The notes beneath the pieces were generated by a model. The model saw only the letters and a list, made by a program, of their open reading frames with translations, had not been told where the DNA came from and ran no database searches. The translations under genes were made by a program, and so were the position numbers. Below are positions 27,938 through 36,183 of a DNA stretch of 64,000 nucleotides, in pieces. How positions within the stretch are numbered: the first letter of the stretch is position 1; every line of letters begins with the position of its first letter. This stretch comes from Kriegella aquimaris (GTDB taxonomy: Bacteria; Bacteroidota; Bacteroidia; Flavobacteriales; Flavobacteriaceae). Location: the NCBI RefSeq assembly GCF_900103215.1, contig NZ_FNGV01000003.1:62001-126000 (forward strand), read 5' to 3'.

Positions 27938-28501
27938 ATGGCTGCACAAGAGAAAATCTTAAAGATACCCCTTAGAGTTTCAATGACCCTTCTTTTATTG
28001 GCCATGTTAGCGCAGATGTTTGATTGGCCCCATGCAAGTAAAATGCTGCTACTATGCTTCAGTGTCGTCGGAATCTTATACGCTATTAGATTTTGGAAAA
28101 AGCGGGAAAAAAAGTTTATCGCTTATGTAAAGGTTACTCTAGTCACTTTTTGGTCAATTAATGGTATCTCAAGCATATTAGGCTTTCAGCACGCGGTTTT
28201 CTTTCAGACGATCATCGGCATTACCTTTCTAATCTGGTTTATCATGGAGGGCACAGCCTACTTTTTAGACGAGGACCGAAAATCAAAAAATAGCCTTTCA
28301 CAAATTTTATGGAATATTGCCATGGTGATTGGAACATTGGCCATTATAATGGGAAGCCTCTTAAACATGCTTAACTGGCAATTCTCATTACCCCTACTTG
28401 CATTTGGTATTTTAACCGTTGCCATATACATTCTAAAAGATGTGTTCATCGTAACTAAAATGGAGAAAGAAGATAGAAATAACGAAGAATTCCAGTTATA
28501 G
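27938..28501 (+). CDS. Unknown multi-pass inner-membrane protein
   Basis: This 187-residue protein has about six hydrophobic stretches (near 12-30, 36-49, 62-80, 84-103, 121-142 and 146-166) separated by short charged loops such as WKKREKKF and DEDRKSKN. The C-terminus is acidic and soluble. The N-terminal pair of helices, with a MFDWPHASKMLL link, loosely recalls the N-terminus of GldL-like proteins, but that is only a resemblance. It starts 10 bases after the upstream gene and is probably cotranscribed. No function can be assigned. Confidence 0.6.
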   Translation: MAAQEKILKIPLRVSMTLLLLAMLAQMFDWPHASKMLLLCFSVVGILYAIRFWKKREKKFIAYVKVTLVTFWSINGISSILGFQHAVFFQTIIGITFLIWFIMEGTAYFLDEDRKSKNSLSQILWNIAMVIGTLAIIMGSLLNMLNWQFSLPLLAFGILTVAIYILKDVFIVTKMEKEDRNNEEFQL

Positions 28502-28582
28502 AAGATTATAAATATCGGAAAATTTAACAATACTCTAAAGTCCATTAATCCGGCTTTAAGCATATCCCACTTTTATTTGCAA

Positions 28583-29929
28583 TCAAATGGCAGCTGTTTT
28601 CCCTTCTTTCAAAAGTTCTTTTTTAATTCCTTCTAAAACGTAAGATTGCTGTATCTCTTTCTTTTTGGCCGCAATGGTCTTAAGACAGGCATATTGAACA
28701 ATGTTGACAATATTGGCCCCTGTCAATGCATACTTCTTGGCCAAATCTTCCAACGATATCGATTTTTGCAAGGGCACTTTTGCTGGAAAATTGTTCTGCC
28801 ACAAGCGCAGTCGCTCTTTATAACTTGGCAGTTCAAATTCGATAATCGACTGAAACCTTCTTGTAAATGCCGCATCAATATTATTTTTGAAGTTGGATGC
28901 CAAAATCACCAGACCCGGATGCGCTTCAATACGCTGTAATAAATAAGAAACCTCTTGATTGGCATATTTATCGTGTGCATCACGAACATTGGTACGCTTA
29001 CCGAAAATAGCATCTGCCTCATCAAAAAATAAAATCCAATTTTTGTTGGTGGCTTTATCGAACAGACTGGATAGATTTTTTTCCGTCTCCCCAATATATT
29101 TGGAAACCACCACTGAAAGGTCGATACGGTACACATCTTTGCCAGTGTACTTTCCTAAAAGACTTGCCGTCAAGGTTTTGCCTGTCCCAGGAGGACCATA
29201 GAACATCACTCTAAACCCCGGTTTTATCTTGTCTTTCATGTTCCATTCATCCATAAGAACGGAGTTATATTTTAACCATGTCTCCAATTCCTTTATTTCC
29301 TCAAGCGTCCGCTGGTTCAAAATAAGGTCATCCCATTCTAATCTTGTTTCAATAGGAGTAGCAGGGAAATTTGGTCCTAAATGAGGTTTTAAAACAACTC
29401 CCGAAATCAATTTCGCCACGTATTCTACATCCATCTGAAGCTTACCGCTCATAGGCGGCTCCCCTTTTGGAACGGCTTCCAAGTATAATATGCCAGCCTT
29501 GAACAGTTCTGATTTCGTGGTAACCAACTCTAGAGATTCCAATCTTTTCTCTATATCGTTACCGGCCAAAAGATAGAGTGCCGTTTCTCCTGTCGGAAGG
29601 ATTCCCCTATGATTTTTACCTTTTGTTCCTCCGAATTCCGGAAAATCACCGCCTTTTGGCAGAAAATCGGCCACTACTCCGCTTAAAGCATTTGGGTACA
29701 CATTAGGCACCAATGCAAGCAAAACGAGTAAGATCTCTTCATCGGTCAGCTTTTTTTCATTAATGAATTTTGCCAAATACGATTGGTTTTTTAATAAGTC
29801 TAACTTAGGAACACGCAATGGCTCTTGGGCCAGTTCTTTGGAAAGTCGATGGGCTAAGTATTTTTCCAAATAATCAAAAAGCTGGGCAATCGAAATACTA
29901 TTTTCTTTATTGGTTACGGTATCGTTCAT
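28583..29929 (-). CDS. AAA+ ATPase of the eCIS (Afp15-like)
   Basis: This 448-residue ATPase is the last gene of the contractile injection cluster. The N-terminal 200 residues hold a family-specific domain. The AAA+ module has Walker A GPPGTGKT (245-252), Walker B ILFFDEAD (299-306), sensor 1 LASNF (about 343-347) and arginine finger TRRF (356-359). The C-terminal lid follows. Afp15/PVC15-type ATPases are present in most eCIS clusters and are thought to aid assembly or effector loading. It lacks the ClpV features of type VI systems. Its ATG overlaps the 3' end of the muramidase gene by 23 bases, which implies translational coupling. Confidence 0.9.
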   Translation of the reverse strand: MNDTVTNKENSISIAQLFDYLEKYLAHRLSKELAQEPLRVPKLDLLKNQSYLAKFINEKKLTDEEILLVLLALVPNVYPNALSGVVADFLPKGGDFPEFGGTKGKNHRGILPTGETALYLLAGNDIEKRLESLELVTTKSELFKAGILYLEAVPKGEPPMSGKLQMDVEYVAKLISGVVLKPHLGPNFPATPIETRLEWDDLILNQRTLEEIKELETWLKYNSVLMDEWNMKDKIKPGFRVMFYGPPGTGKTLTASLLGKYTGKDVYRIDLSVVVSKYIGETEKNLSSLFDKATNKNWILFFDEADAIFGKRTNVRDAHDKYANQEVSYLLQRIEAHPGLVILASNFKNNIDAAFTRRFQSIIEFELPSYKERLRLWQNNFPAKVPLQKSISLEDLAKKYALTGANIVNIVQYACLKTIAAKKKEIQQSYVLEGIKKELLKEGKTAAI

Positions 29930-30749
29930 AAGCTGCTTTTAATTTACTATCATATTTGTTTTGTTTATAACCCGGCCCGTTATAGCCATGGGCAAAATTT
30001 GCCCAATTCTTTTCTTTTAACCAATTGGTCAATGTTTTGCCTTTAAAACGGTTTACGGAAATAAACTTCCCAAACGATAGTAAATGCTCTCTTTCATGCT
30101 CCTGCATCTTTGAGACAAATTCGTTTATAGAAGTATAATCCAAGTTTTTATAATGGTAGCCCATAATTTGAAAGGCGCCCCAAGAAGCCGAGCAGTGTGC
30201 CGCATCTGCTACATCTTGAAGATCTGACATCTCTACAGCCTTAAGTAATCGGGTATATTCCCCAGAACCACCTTTGTAATGTTTTCGTGTCCATTTTTCG
30301 TACAACACATCTTTGGTTTGATCATTAAGGAAATCTTTGGGATTTAGGCCCCTTTTCTTCAACTCCCTCCAAAACACATGACCCTCAAAGAGAATGACTG
30401 CCCTACCATCTACCAAAAAACCCTTACCTCGACTCTCCACCGTGTTTACGGCCTTGACCGCGGCCAGTTCCAAATTGTAGTGATCAGCAAAATCTTGAAG
30501 ATCTTGTTCGGATAACAATTTGGAGTTAAAGTTGGTGAGAAGGTTTTTCTTTTCCACCAGTTTGGCCCAAGTCTTTAGCCCAACCAACCCATCAACGACC
30601 AAGTCATTTTCTTTCTGGAATTGCATTATAGCCTGATGCGTATCCCTTCCAAAAAATTGGGAAACATAGACGTCATACCCCAAGGTGTTTAAGATTTCTT
30701 CGAGCAGAAATACTTCAGGGCCTCGGGAACGGTATTTTAGTGTTTTCAT
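29907..30749 (-). CDS. Peptidoglycan-binding N-acetylmuramidase-like protein in the eCIS cluster
   Basis: This 280-residue protein has two parts. Residues 1-65 are a PG_binding_1 domain (LEEILNTLGYDVYVSQFF, then AIMQFQKENDLVVDGLVGLKTW). Residues about 85-280 are a DUF3380-type N-acetylmuramidase with the probable catalytic Glu105 in NTVESRGKGF, plus FEGHVFWREL and SASWGAFQIMGYHY. There is no signal peptide. In an eCIS this can be a lysozyme-like cargo, or an enzyme that lets assembled particles leave the producing cell. It overlaps the AAA+ gene by 23 bases and follows the nuclease effector by 80 bases. The enzyme class is well supported; its role in the particle is inferred. Confidence 0.85.
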   Translation of the reverse strand: MKTLKYRSRGPEVFLLEEILNTLGYDVYVSQFFGRDTHQAIMQFQKENDLVVDGLVGLKTWAKLVEKKNLLTNFNSKLLSEQDLQDFADHYNLELAAVKAVNTVESRGKGFLVDGRAVILFEGHVFWRELKKRGLNPKDFLNDQTKDVLYEKWTRKHYKGGSGEYTRLLKAVEMSDLQDVADAAHCSASWGAFQIMGYHYKNLDYTSINEFVSKMQEHEREHLLSFGKFISVNRFKGKTLTNWLKEKNWANFAHGYNGPGYKQNKYDSKLKAAYERYRNQ

Positions 30750-30829
30750 GTTTATAACATTTATTGAAAATCTTGTTCTAAAAAATGTGAATCGTAGTTT
30801 TCTAGTGTTGTAAATTGAATGTATAAAAA

Positions 30830-33800
30830 TTAAGCATTTTCTTCGGTATTTCTATTATCAGAACTTTCCATTTGCTCAATTACCGATTTATATGAGGAAT
30901 CTTCACCTAAAGTGACATTCTTGTTTTCCACATCAAAATTATGGACATCAAATTCTCTTTCTTTTTCATTTTCTACATCTCCTTTGCTGCCTTCATCACT
31001 ATCAAACGCATTTTTATTAAATTGATGATCACTGGAGGCGTATGTCACTTGTGTAAATTGTCCCGGAACTTCTTTCAAATCTTTGTTGATTTCTTTCTGC
31101 AATACACCAATTAGCTTTGTTTCCGCTTCTTCAGCAGATAATCCCTCAAATTTTCCGCCCTTTTTATTGGCATTATCCTCGTCAAATTCTTCAGCTAAAA
31201 TTGTTTTTAAATTATTATCTTTCTCGTGTTGTATTGTAGCGTTAACCGTCAAATCGTATGATTTAGCACCTTTCGAAAAAATAGCCGCCATTTGATTCTC
31301 AACACCCAACATTGCCCTTCTATTATATCTTGGTGATGAGGGATAAATATTAAGTGCGGCATTTCTGCCCGACCCACCAAAACGATCTCCAATAAGGTGC
31401 GCGTTGTCAAATCCATTTCCGGCAGAGTCTGTTGCTCCCCTAGGATTTCCTTCAGGCTTAAAAGTAAGATTATCACCCTTTACGTTACGTGTTTCAGTAC
31501 TATTAGGATTGTCGTTCAATACTTCATTAAAGGAAATCTTAATTTCAAAGCTAGGAGGTTTTTCATCACGAATCACACCATCGAAAGGTTTGGTGGTATA
31601 CGTAGCTGTATAGATAGTTCCCGCTTTGACCATTTTTATCTTATCCGGAATGTAATTTTTATGAAGGGGTACATAGGCTTTTGATTCCCCTTCCTTTAAA
31701 ATACCTACTGCTCCTTCGTTGTTTTCAATAAACAACATAGGATACTCCACTCCAAACCCTGCGCCTCTTCGAAACTTATAACCAGTTGCTCTGTTATCTA
31801 AAATATAAACTTGGTTTTCGTCAACTTTATTTATATCCGTTTTCAGGTCATTAATGAAGGTTTTCAAAGGAATTCCGTCATTATCAACCACCTTATTTCC
31901 TAAATATTTCTTCACAAATTGTAATTTTTCACTGTCGTCGTCCGCCTTTGTTATCGCAGTATCCAACTCTTCTTCAGGACTAGCCGTATATTTATAATTC
32001 CAGCTGTCATCACCGTCGATGACGTTAAAAGAAGTAAATACAGGGTGATTTTGTCGTACAGCTGTTGCAACTTCCCCAGCCTGGGCTCTGGTAATTTTAC
32101 CATCAACTGCAATTCTAGCTTCCTCTGTTCTTGCAAAATTAAGGCCTGCCTGTATTTGAACTGCTTTTTCGGGGTTGTGTGTTTCTTCTAAATTTTGTGC
32201 CTCATCAGAATCGCCACCTAGATCAAGAGCATTTAAAAACGCTGTTCCGGCAGCCAGTGCGCGTTCAATCAACCAATCAATAGCTCCGTTAATCATCTCC
32301 CGAGCATTTTCTATCATTTCGGCAATCTTCTCACTGATATTTCCCAAACCAAGTTGCTTGGCAAGAAAAGAGATAGCCACCGGTACACCATCTGCCAACC
32401 CAGTTTCCAGAAAGGCAGATGCGGTTACAATACTCCCTCTAGCAATATCGGCCACACCGGCTACGAAGGAATTTATAATTCCGAGAATCTCTCGAAGTTT
32501 TTCAATGAAGGACATGATAGCATTGAAAATACTTTGTACACCGCGAATGACCGGCAAAATGCCGGTTACATCCAAGAACGACAACAGCCATCCAATAGCT
32601 TGCTGAATGACTTTTTGTTGTATAAAGCCCATAATCCCTTCCTTGATAATATTCCAAAGATTGCTAATCTGGCTTTGTATATATTCCCAAATGGCGATAG
32701 GTCCTCGTTCAATGACATCTCTGACAAAGGTCCAAATTCCCGTAAGCCTGTCGAGTACTGATCGGATCTTTGCCATTCTTTCTTCCCCTATTCGGAGTGC
32801 CAATCGTTCTAATATATTATCCACAGTAATACCCAATACATCCATAGCCATACCTAAAAGTGACCGAATGCTTAAATCGGATGGAATCTGAACCCCCGCA
32901 TCGGCCAACGTTCCGAATAACCAATTTTGTAAGCCACTTAACAAATGGGTTCCTATATTGCCGAGGAATTGCAAAAAACCGTTTTTAACGGCATTCATTA
33001 AGTTGAGCAAGAAACCGATTGGATCATTTTTAATATCTTCAAAAGCAGCCATAGCGTTGGCAATAATATTACCAATCATATCTGGCGGGATACCCATTAT
33101 TTCCAGAATCAACGCAACCAACACCTTTACTACCTTCACCACAAAAATGAACAAGCGCGAGATAGGTTCTCCAAATTGGGCTACCGTCCGCTGGAACGCT
33201 CCTATAGGGTCAACCAAATCTCCAATAGAGAAGGAATTCCACATATCGGTAAATAACTGAATGATATAGGCGAGTGAAAAGCCTAACTCCGCTATCAAAG
33301 TTTCGATCTGCCCTGCGGCCCTTGGGACAACACCTGATTGTTTTAATTCTTGAAACTTTGCCTCTCCTCCTGGAACCAATCCCATAAAACCACGTATGAT
33401 ATTTTCAATAGATCTAGGTACATCTTCACCAGTGAGTGGATTCTTCCCTAGTACGACCGTCATCAAAGTAAACCCTGGAATCTCTGCCGCAAAAGAGTTG
33501 AGCCAGCCTAACAAGGCGTTTTTAAGTAAAGCCAGAACTTGCATTGCAACTGTTGAAGCAAATGACCATACCCTCTGGAGAAAACCAGTTGTCTGAACGG
33601 CCAATTCCCTTAAATTATCTAGAATGGTCGGCAGATTTTGAGGTTTGATAGCATCCCATACACTGTTAATCAGTACACTTAACTGACTCAATAATGACAT
33701 GAAATTGCCGATCTGGGTATCAAGCCAATCTGCTGTTTCTTGCAACGTGCCACGCTCTCGCATCTGTTCCAACTCGGTTTCTTTACCAATTAGTAAAAGG

Positions 33801-35113
33801 AAATCTTCAAGAATTTCTATAGTAGGCGCAACAACCTCTTCATCCCTAAGCGGGTCATAGTGTATAATTTTCTTAATAAGCGACCAGGCCCTGTTTTCAG
33901 CCAATATGGGTTCAGCAATTCCAATTAAAGCTTCTTTGATCCATGTCAACACCTGATTTACCAGCGAGTTGGCAAAATTTTCAATTCTACCTATAACTTG
34001 TTGAAACTTGTCAGTAATGACCGATATGATATTGGTATAAGGGAAACTTACTTCATTCCAAGCCTCTTCAACCAAATCTAATAATCCTTGTGCTGTTAAA
34101 TGAAGCCTGTTGAGCTGCCCACTAATCCAATCAAATGTCTTTTGAAGAATACTAAGCTCCTGTAATTTGTCAAAAATTGCAGTACCAAAGGGAACCAATC
34201 CCATCAGTCCTTCTATTAAATTGATAGGCGTACGCGTAACAGCCTGACCCAAAAGAGGGTCATATGATATTAGTACTGTAAACAGGGTATACCCAGGAAT
34301 ATGTCTAGCATTATTAATAATCCAATTAGGTATCAAGTCTACAATACCAAACCCTTGAATCATTTTGGGGGCCGGTGAAATCGAAATAGGTTTACGCTGA
34401 ACACTACACCGCTGCTGAACGGTATGGGTCAGCTCGTGCGCTAATAGATGTTTCCCTGAACTACTTTGCGGATTGTATTTGCCTTCATTGAAATAGATGT
34501 CGTTACCGTGGGTAAAGGCCTGCGCCCCCAGGTTTTGGCTCATCTGACTAGCATTGCTATCGTTATGCACCCGTACACCGCTAAAATCAGTGCCAAAACC
34601 TGATTCCATTTCACTCTTAGTAGCAGCTGGTAACGGGCTTCCGCCACCTTTTGAACTGTTTAAATTGCCCTCCAATGATGAGAATTCTTCCGGACCGGCA
34701 CCGGCATCGGATCGCTTCTGGAGCTGTGCTTCTTCTTTTAACTGCGCATTATCTTCTGCATTCTCTTGTAACCCCTCCTCTTGAGGTTGTCTACGTACCA
34801 AAGGAGTTATCGTTTCTACAAAGGGTTTTTGCTGAATCTGGAAAGCTTCTTTTTCACCTTCGGAGCGTTTTTCCTGAACATCTTCCTCTTGTGTTTTTCG
34901 CTGTATCGCGAGAGATGCACCAAAAAATGGATTACGTTGCCCATTGGCTCTAGCCACAACTGTATCGGCGACCCGATCCGCTTCTACTTCATAGACATCT
35001 CCCGCTTTTCCAATGTTCAGTTTGGGCTGTATAAAGGCATCGTTTCCCTTGTCTCTCTGAAAAAGAGAGGAGTTACTGGGTTTGGCATTTGCCTTTTGCG
35101 CCGTTGCGAACAT
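30830..35113 (-). CDS. Large DUF4157 eCIS effector with C-terminal DNA/RNA non-specific nuclease
   Basis: This 1427-residue candidate payload has no signal peptide. Residues 27-50 carry the DUF4157-protein leader FIQPKLNIGKAGDVYEVEAD. Residues 60-155 are Gln/Glu-rich linker. Residues 158-235 are the DUF4157 domain, ending in the metalloprotease-like HELTH (226-230). Residues about 272-630 contain three copies of a helical repeat (IPGYTLFTVL, NRAWSLIKKI and IPGFTLMTVV begin the units). Residues 640-960 are hydrophobic amphipathic helices. Residues 985-1065 include a HPVFTSFNVIDGDDSWNY block. Residues 1210-1270 are an NUC/Endonuclea_NS nuclease with DNAH at 1236-1239, GGSGRNAALN and a following NRR. 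The last 150 residues are charged. It resembles a polymorphic toxin. No immunity gene is obvious; the 107-residue gene just upstream is the nearest candidate. Confidence 0.88.
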   Translation of the reverse strand: MFATAQKANAKPSNSSLFQRDKGNDAFIQPKLNIGKAGDVYEVEADRVADTVVARANGQRNPFFGASLAIQRKTQEEDVQEKRSEGEKEAFQIQQKPFVETITPLVRRQPQEEGLQENAEDNAQLKEEAQLQKRSDAGAGPEEFSSLEGNLNSSKGGGSPLPAATKSEMESGFGTDFSGVRVHNDSNASQMSQNLGAQAFTHGNDIYFNEGKYNPQSSSGKHLLAHELTHTVQQRCSVQRKPISISPAPKMIQGFGIVDLIPNWIINNARHIPGYTLFTVLISYDPLLGQAVTRTPINLIEGLMGLVPFGTAIFDKLQELSILQKTFDWISGQLNRLHLTAQGLLDLVEEAWNEVSFPYTNIISVITDKFQQVIGRIENFANSLVNQVLTWIKEALIGIAEPILAENRAWSLIKKIIHYDPLRDEEVVAPTIEILEDFLLLIGKETELEQMRERGTLQETADWLDTQIGNFMSLLSQLSVLINSVWDAIKPQNLPTILDNLRELAVQTTGFLQRVWSFASTVAMQVLALLKNALLGWLNSFAAEIPGFTLMTVVLGKNPLTGEDVPRSIENIIRGFMGLVPGGEAKFQELKQSGVVPRAAGQIETLIAELGFSLAYIIQLFTDMWNSFSIGDLVDPIGAFQRTVAQFGEPISRLFIFVVKVVKVLVALILEIMGIPPDMIGNIIANAMAAFEDIKNDPIGFLLNLMNAVKNGFLQFLGNIGTHLLSGLQNWLFGTLADAGVQIPSDLSIRSLLGMAMDVLGITVDNILERLALRIGEERMAKIRSVLDRLTGIWTFVRDVIERGPIAIWEYIQSQISNLWNIIKEGIMGFIQQKVIQQAIGWLLSFLDVTGILPVIRGVQSIFNAIMSFIEKLREILGIINSFVAGVADIARGSIVTASAFLETGLADGVPVAISFLAKQLGLGNISEKIAEMIENAREMINGAIDWLIERALAAGTAFLNALDLGGDSDEAQNLEETHNPEKAVQIQAGLNFARTEEARIAVDGKITRAQAGEVATAVRQNHPVFTSFNVIDGDDSWNYKYTASPEEELDTAITKADDDSEKLQFVKKYLGNKVVDNDGIPLKTFINDLKTDINKVDENQVYILDNRATGYKFRRGAGFGVEYPMLFIENNEGAVGILKEGESKAYVPLHKNYIPDKIKMVKAGTIYTATYTTKPFDGVIRDEKPPSFEIKISFNEVLNDNPNSTETRNVKGDNLTFKPEGNPRGATDSAGNGFDNAHLIGDRFGGSGRNAALNIYPSSPRYNRRAMLGVENQMAAIFSKGAKSYDLTVNATIQHEKDNNLKTILAEEFDEDNANKKGGKFEGLSAEEAETKLIGVLQKEINKDLKEVPGQFTQVTYASSDHQFNKNAFDSDEGSKGDVENEKEREFDVHNFDVENKNVTLGEDSSYKSVIEQMESSDNRNTEENA

Positions 35114-35205
35114 TTCTTATGGTTGATAGTTTTTGGTTAATGGTTGAAAATTATAATTTGATACAAATCATCGTTTATTGCTAAATCGTGGATACAGAGT
35201 GCCAG

Positions 35206-35299
35206 ATGTCTGATGTTCGGTGTTCATTGTTCGGTTTAAACCGCTCGCTGAATACTGCCAACTGTTCACTGCTAACTATTCACCGTTTACTGTTTACTT
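35206..35299. repeat. Degenerate heptamer (7-bp period) array
   Basis: The spacer between the nuclease effector and the small gene shows a 7-base period: TACTGCC, AACTGTT, CACTGCT, AACTATT, CACCGTT, TACTGTT in tandem, preceded by TTCGGTG, TTCATTG, TTCGGTT. The two halves are split by about 15 bases. The array is non-coding. Confidence 0.6.
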
Positions 35300-35320
35300 A
35301 AGTCAATCAACAACAATGTC

Positions 35321-35644
35321 TTAAACCACATAGGTTACAATTTTGGTAAAAACCACCCCCACAACTTTATTTTTAAAATGGCCCAAAGATATTTTTGAGA
35401 CTCCGGTTTGATAAAGTGACTGCATTACGAACAGGTCTTTTTGACTGGCTAATAGCAGTTCCAATTCATCTTTTGATATTTGTCCACTAGCGAACAACAA
35501 TGTCCATCGTTGCAATTTTTCTCTAGACTCGTCGACAAATTCAGCGATTTCGTTTTTAACCGTGCTGCTTTCTTCCCCAAATTTTTCTTTTATGAGTTCC
35601 GATATTTCTGTTTTCAGTTCCTTAAATAATTTTTCCGATTCCAT
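35321..35644 (-). CDS. Small helical protein of the eCIS cluster, unknown
   Basis: This 107-residue protein is mostly alpha-helical and charged in its first 60 residues (ELIKEKFGEESSTVKNEIAEFV), followed by ISKDELELLLASQKDLFVMQSLYQ and a more hydrophobic end. It has no signal peptide or cysteine. It lies between the lipoprotein gene (10 bases) and the nuclease effector (207 bases) in the same direction. Position alone suggests a role in effector handling or immunity. I recognise no family with certainty. Confidence 0.65.
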   Translation of the reverse strand: MESEKLFKELKTEISELIKEKFGEESSTVKNEIAEFVDESREKLQRWTLLFASGQISKDELELLLASQKDLFVMQSLYQTGVSKISLGHFKNKVVGVVFTKIVTYVV

Positions 35645-35654
35645 AATTCAAATT

Positions 35655-36104
35655 TTATAGGTTACTCAAAAATGATGTAATCGCATTTTCAGATGCCTTA
35701 CTTTTTTTATTTTCATACTCGATCATCAAATCAAATGCTTTGGATATTTGCGGACTAAATTCTTTCGCAAATACCGGACTCAAGGTTCCTTTGTTTTCCC
35801 ATGTTTCCAAGAACTTATGGATTGCCGAATTATCCCGATTTAAATACTCCCACATTTTGAGTGTTATCTGGTTTTTCTCTTTGGCCCGTTCATAAGCCAC
35901 CATGGTCTGTAACTGTACCTTTAAATCATCTACAAGTGAAATATTATCGGAATATGGCGTATTCGATTTTTGAATTAAATGTTCGGCCTTTACCTTGGTA
36001 TTCAAAGTTTCTGTAAAGGTATAGTGGTCATAAAGGCTGCTCGCACAACCGCATAAGACAGTAACCGAAATAAAAATAATGAAGGTATTCTTTAGTTTTT
36101 TCAT
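35655..36104 (-). CDS. Lipoprotein of the eCIS cluster, unknown
   Basis: This 149-residue protein starts MKKLKNTFIIFISVTVLCGC. That is a signal peptide with a lipobox ending in Cys20, so the mature form is a lipoprotein, probably in the outer membrane of this Gram-negative. The rest is helical, with LVDDLKVQLQTMVAYERAKEKNQ and a C-terminal FDLMIEYENKKSKASENA. It lies 10 bases before the 107-residue gene and 79 after the second DUF4157 gene. A cell-envelope lipoprotein within the cargo block could anchor particles or take part in lysis and release. No domain is recognised. Confidence 0.7.
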   Translation of the reverse strand: MKKLKNTFIIFISVTVLCGCASSLYDHYTFTETLNTKVKAEHLIQKSNTPYSDNISLVDDLKVQLQTMVAYERAKEKNQITLKMWEYLNRDNSAIHKFLETWENKGTLSPVFAKEFSPQISKAFDLMIEYENKKSKASENAITSFLSNL

Positions 36105-36183
36105 TGTACTTTATTTTACCGTATTATAAACTCGTTTTAGAAGGCTTTTGTCTTTTACAAACTTTTATGACAAACACCATTTT

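Noticed and set aside
32175-32606. Plus-strand open frames opposite the large effector (several of 66-143 codons)
   Set aside because: They lie antisense to a long well-supported gene, have no recognisable domains, and arise from its codon pattern.
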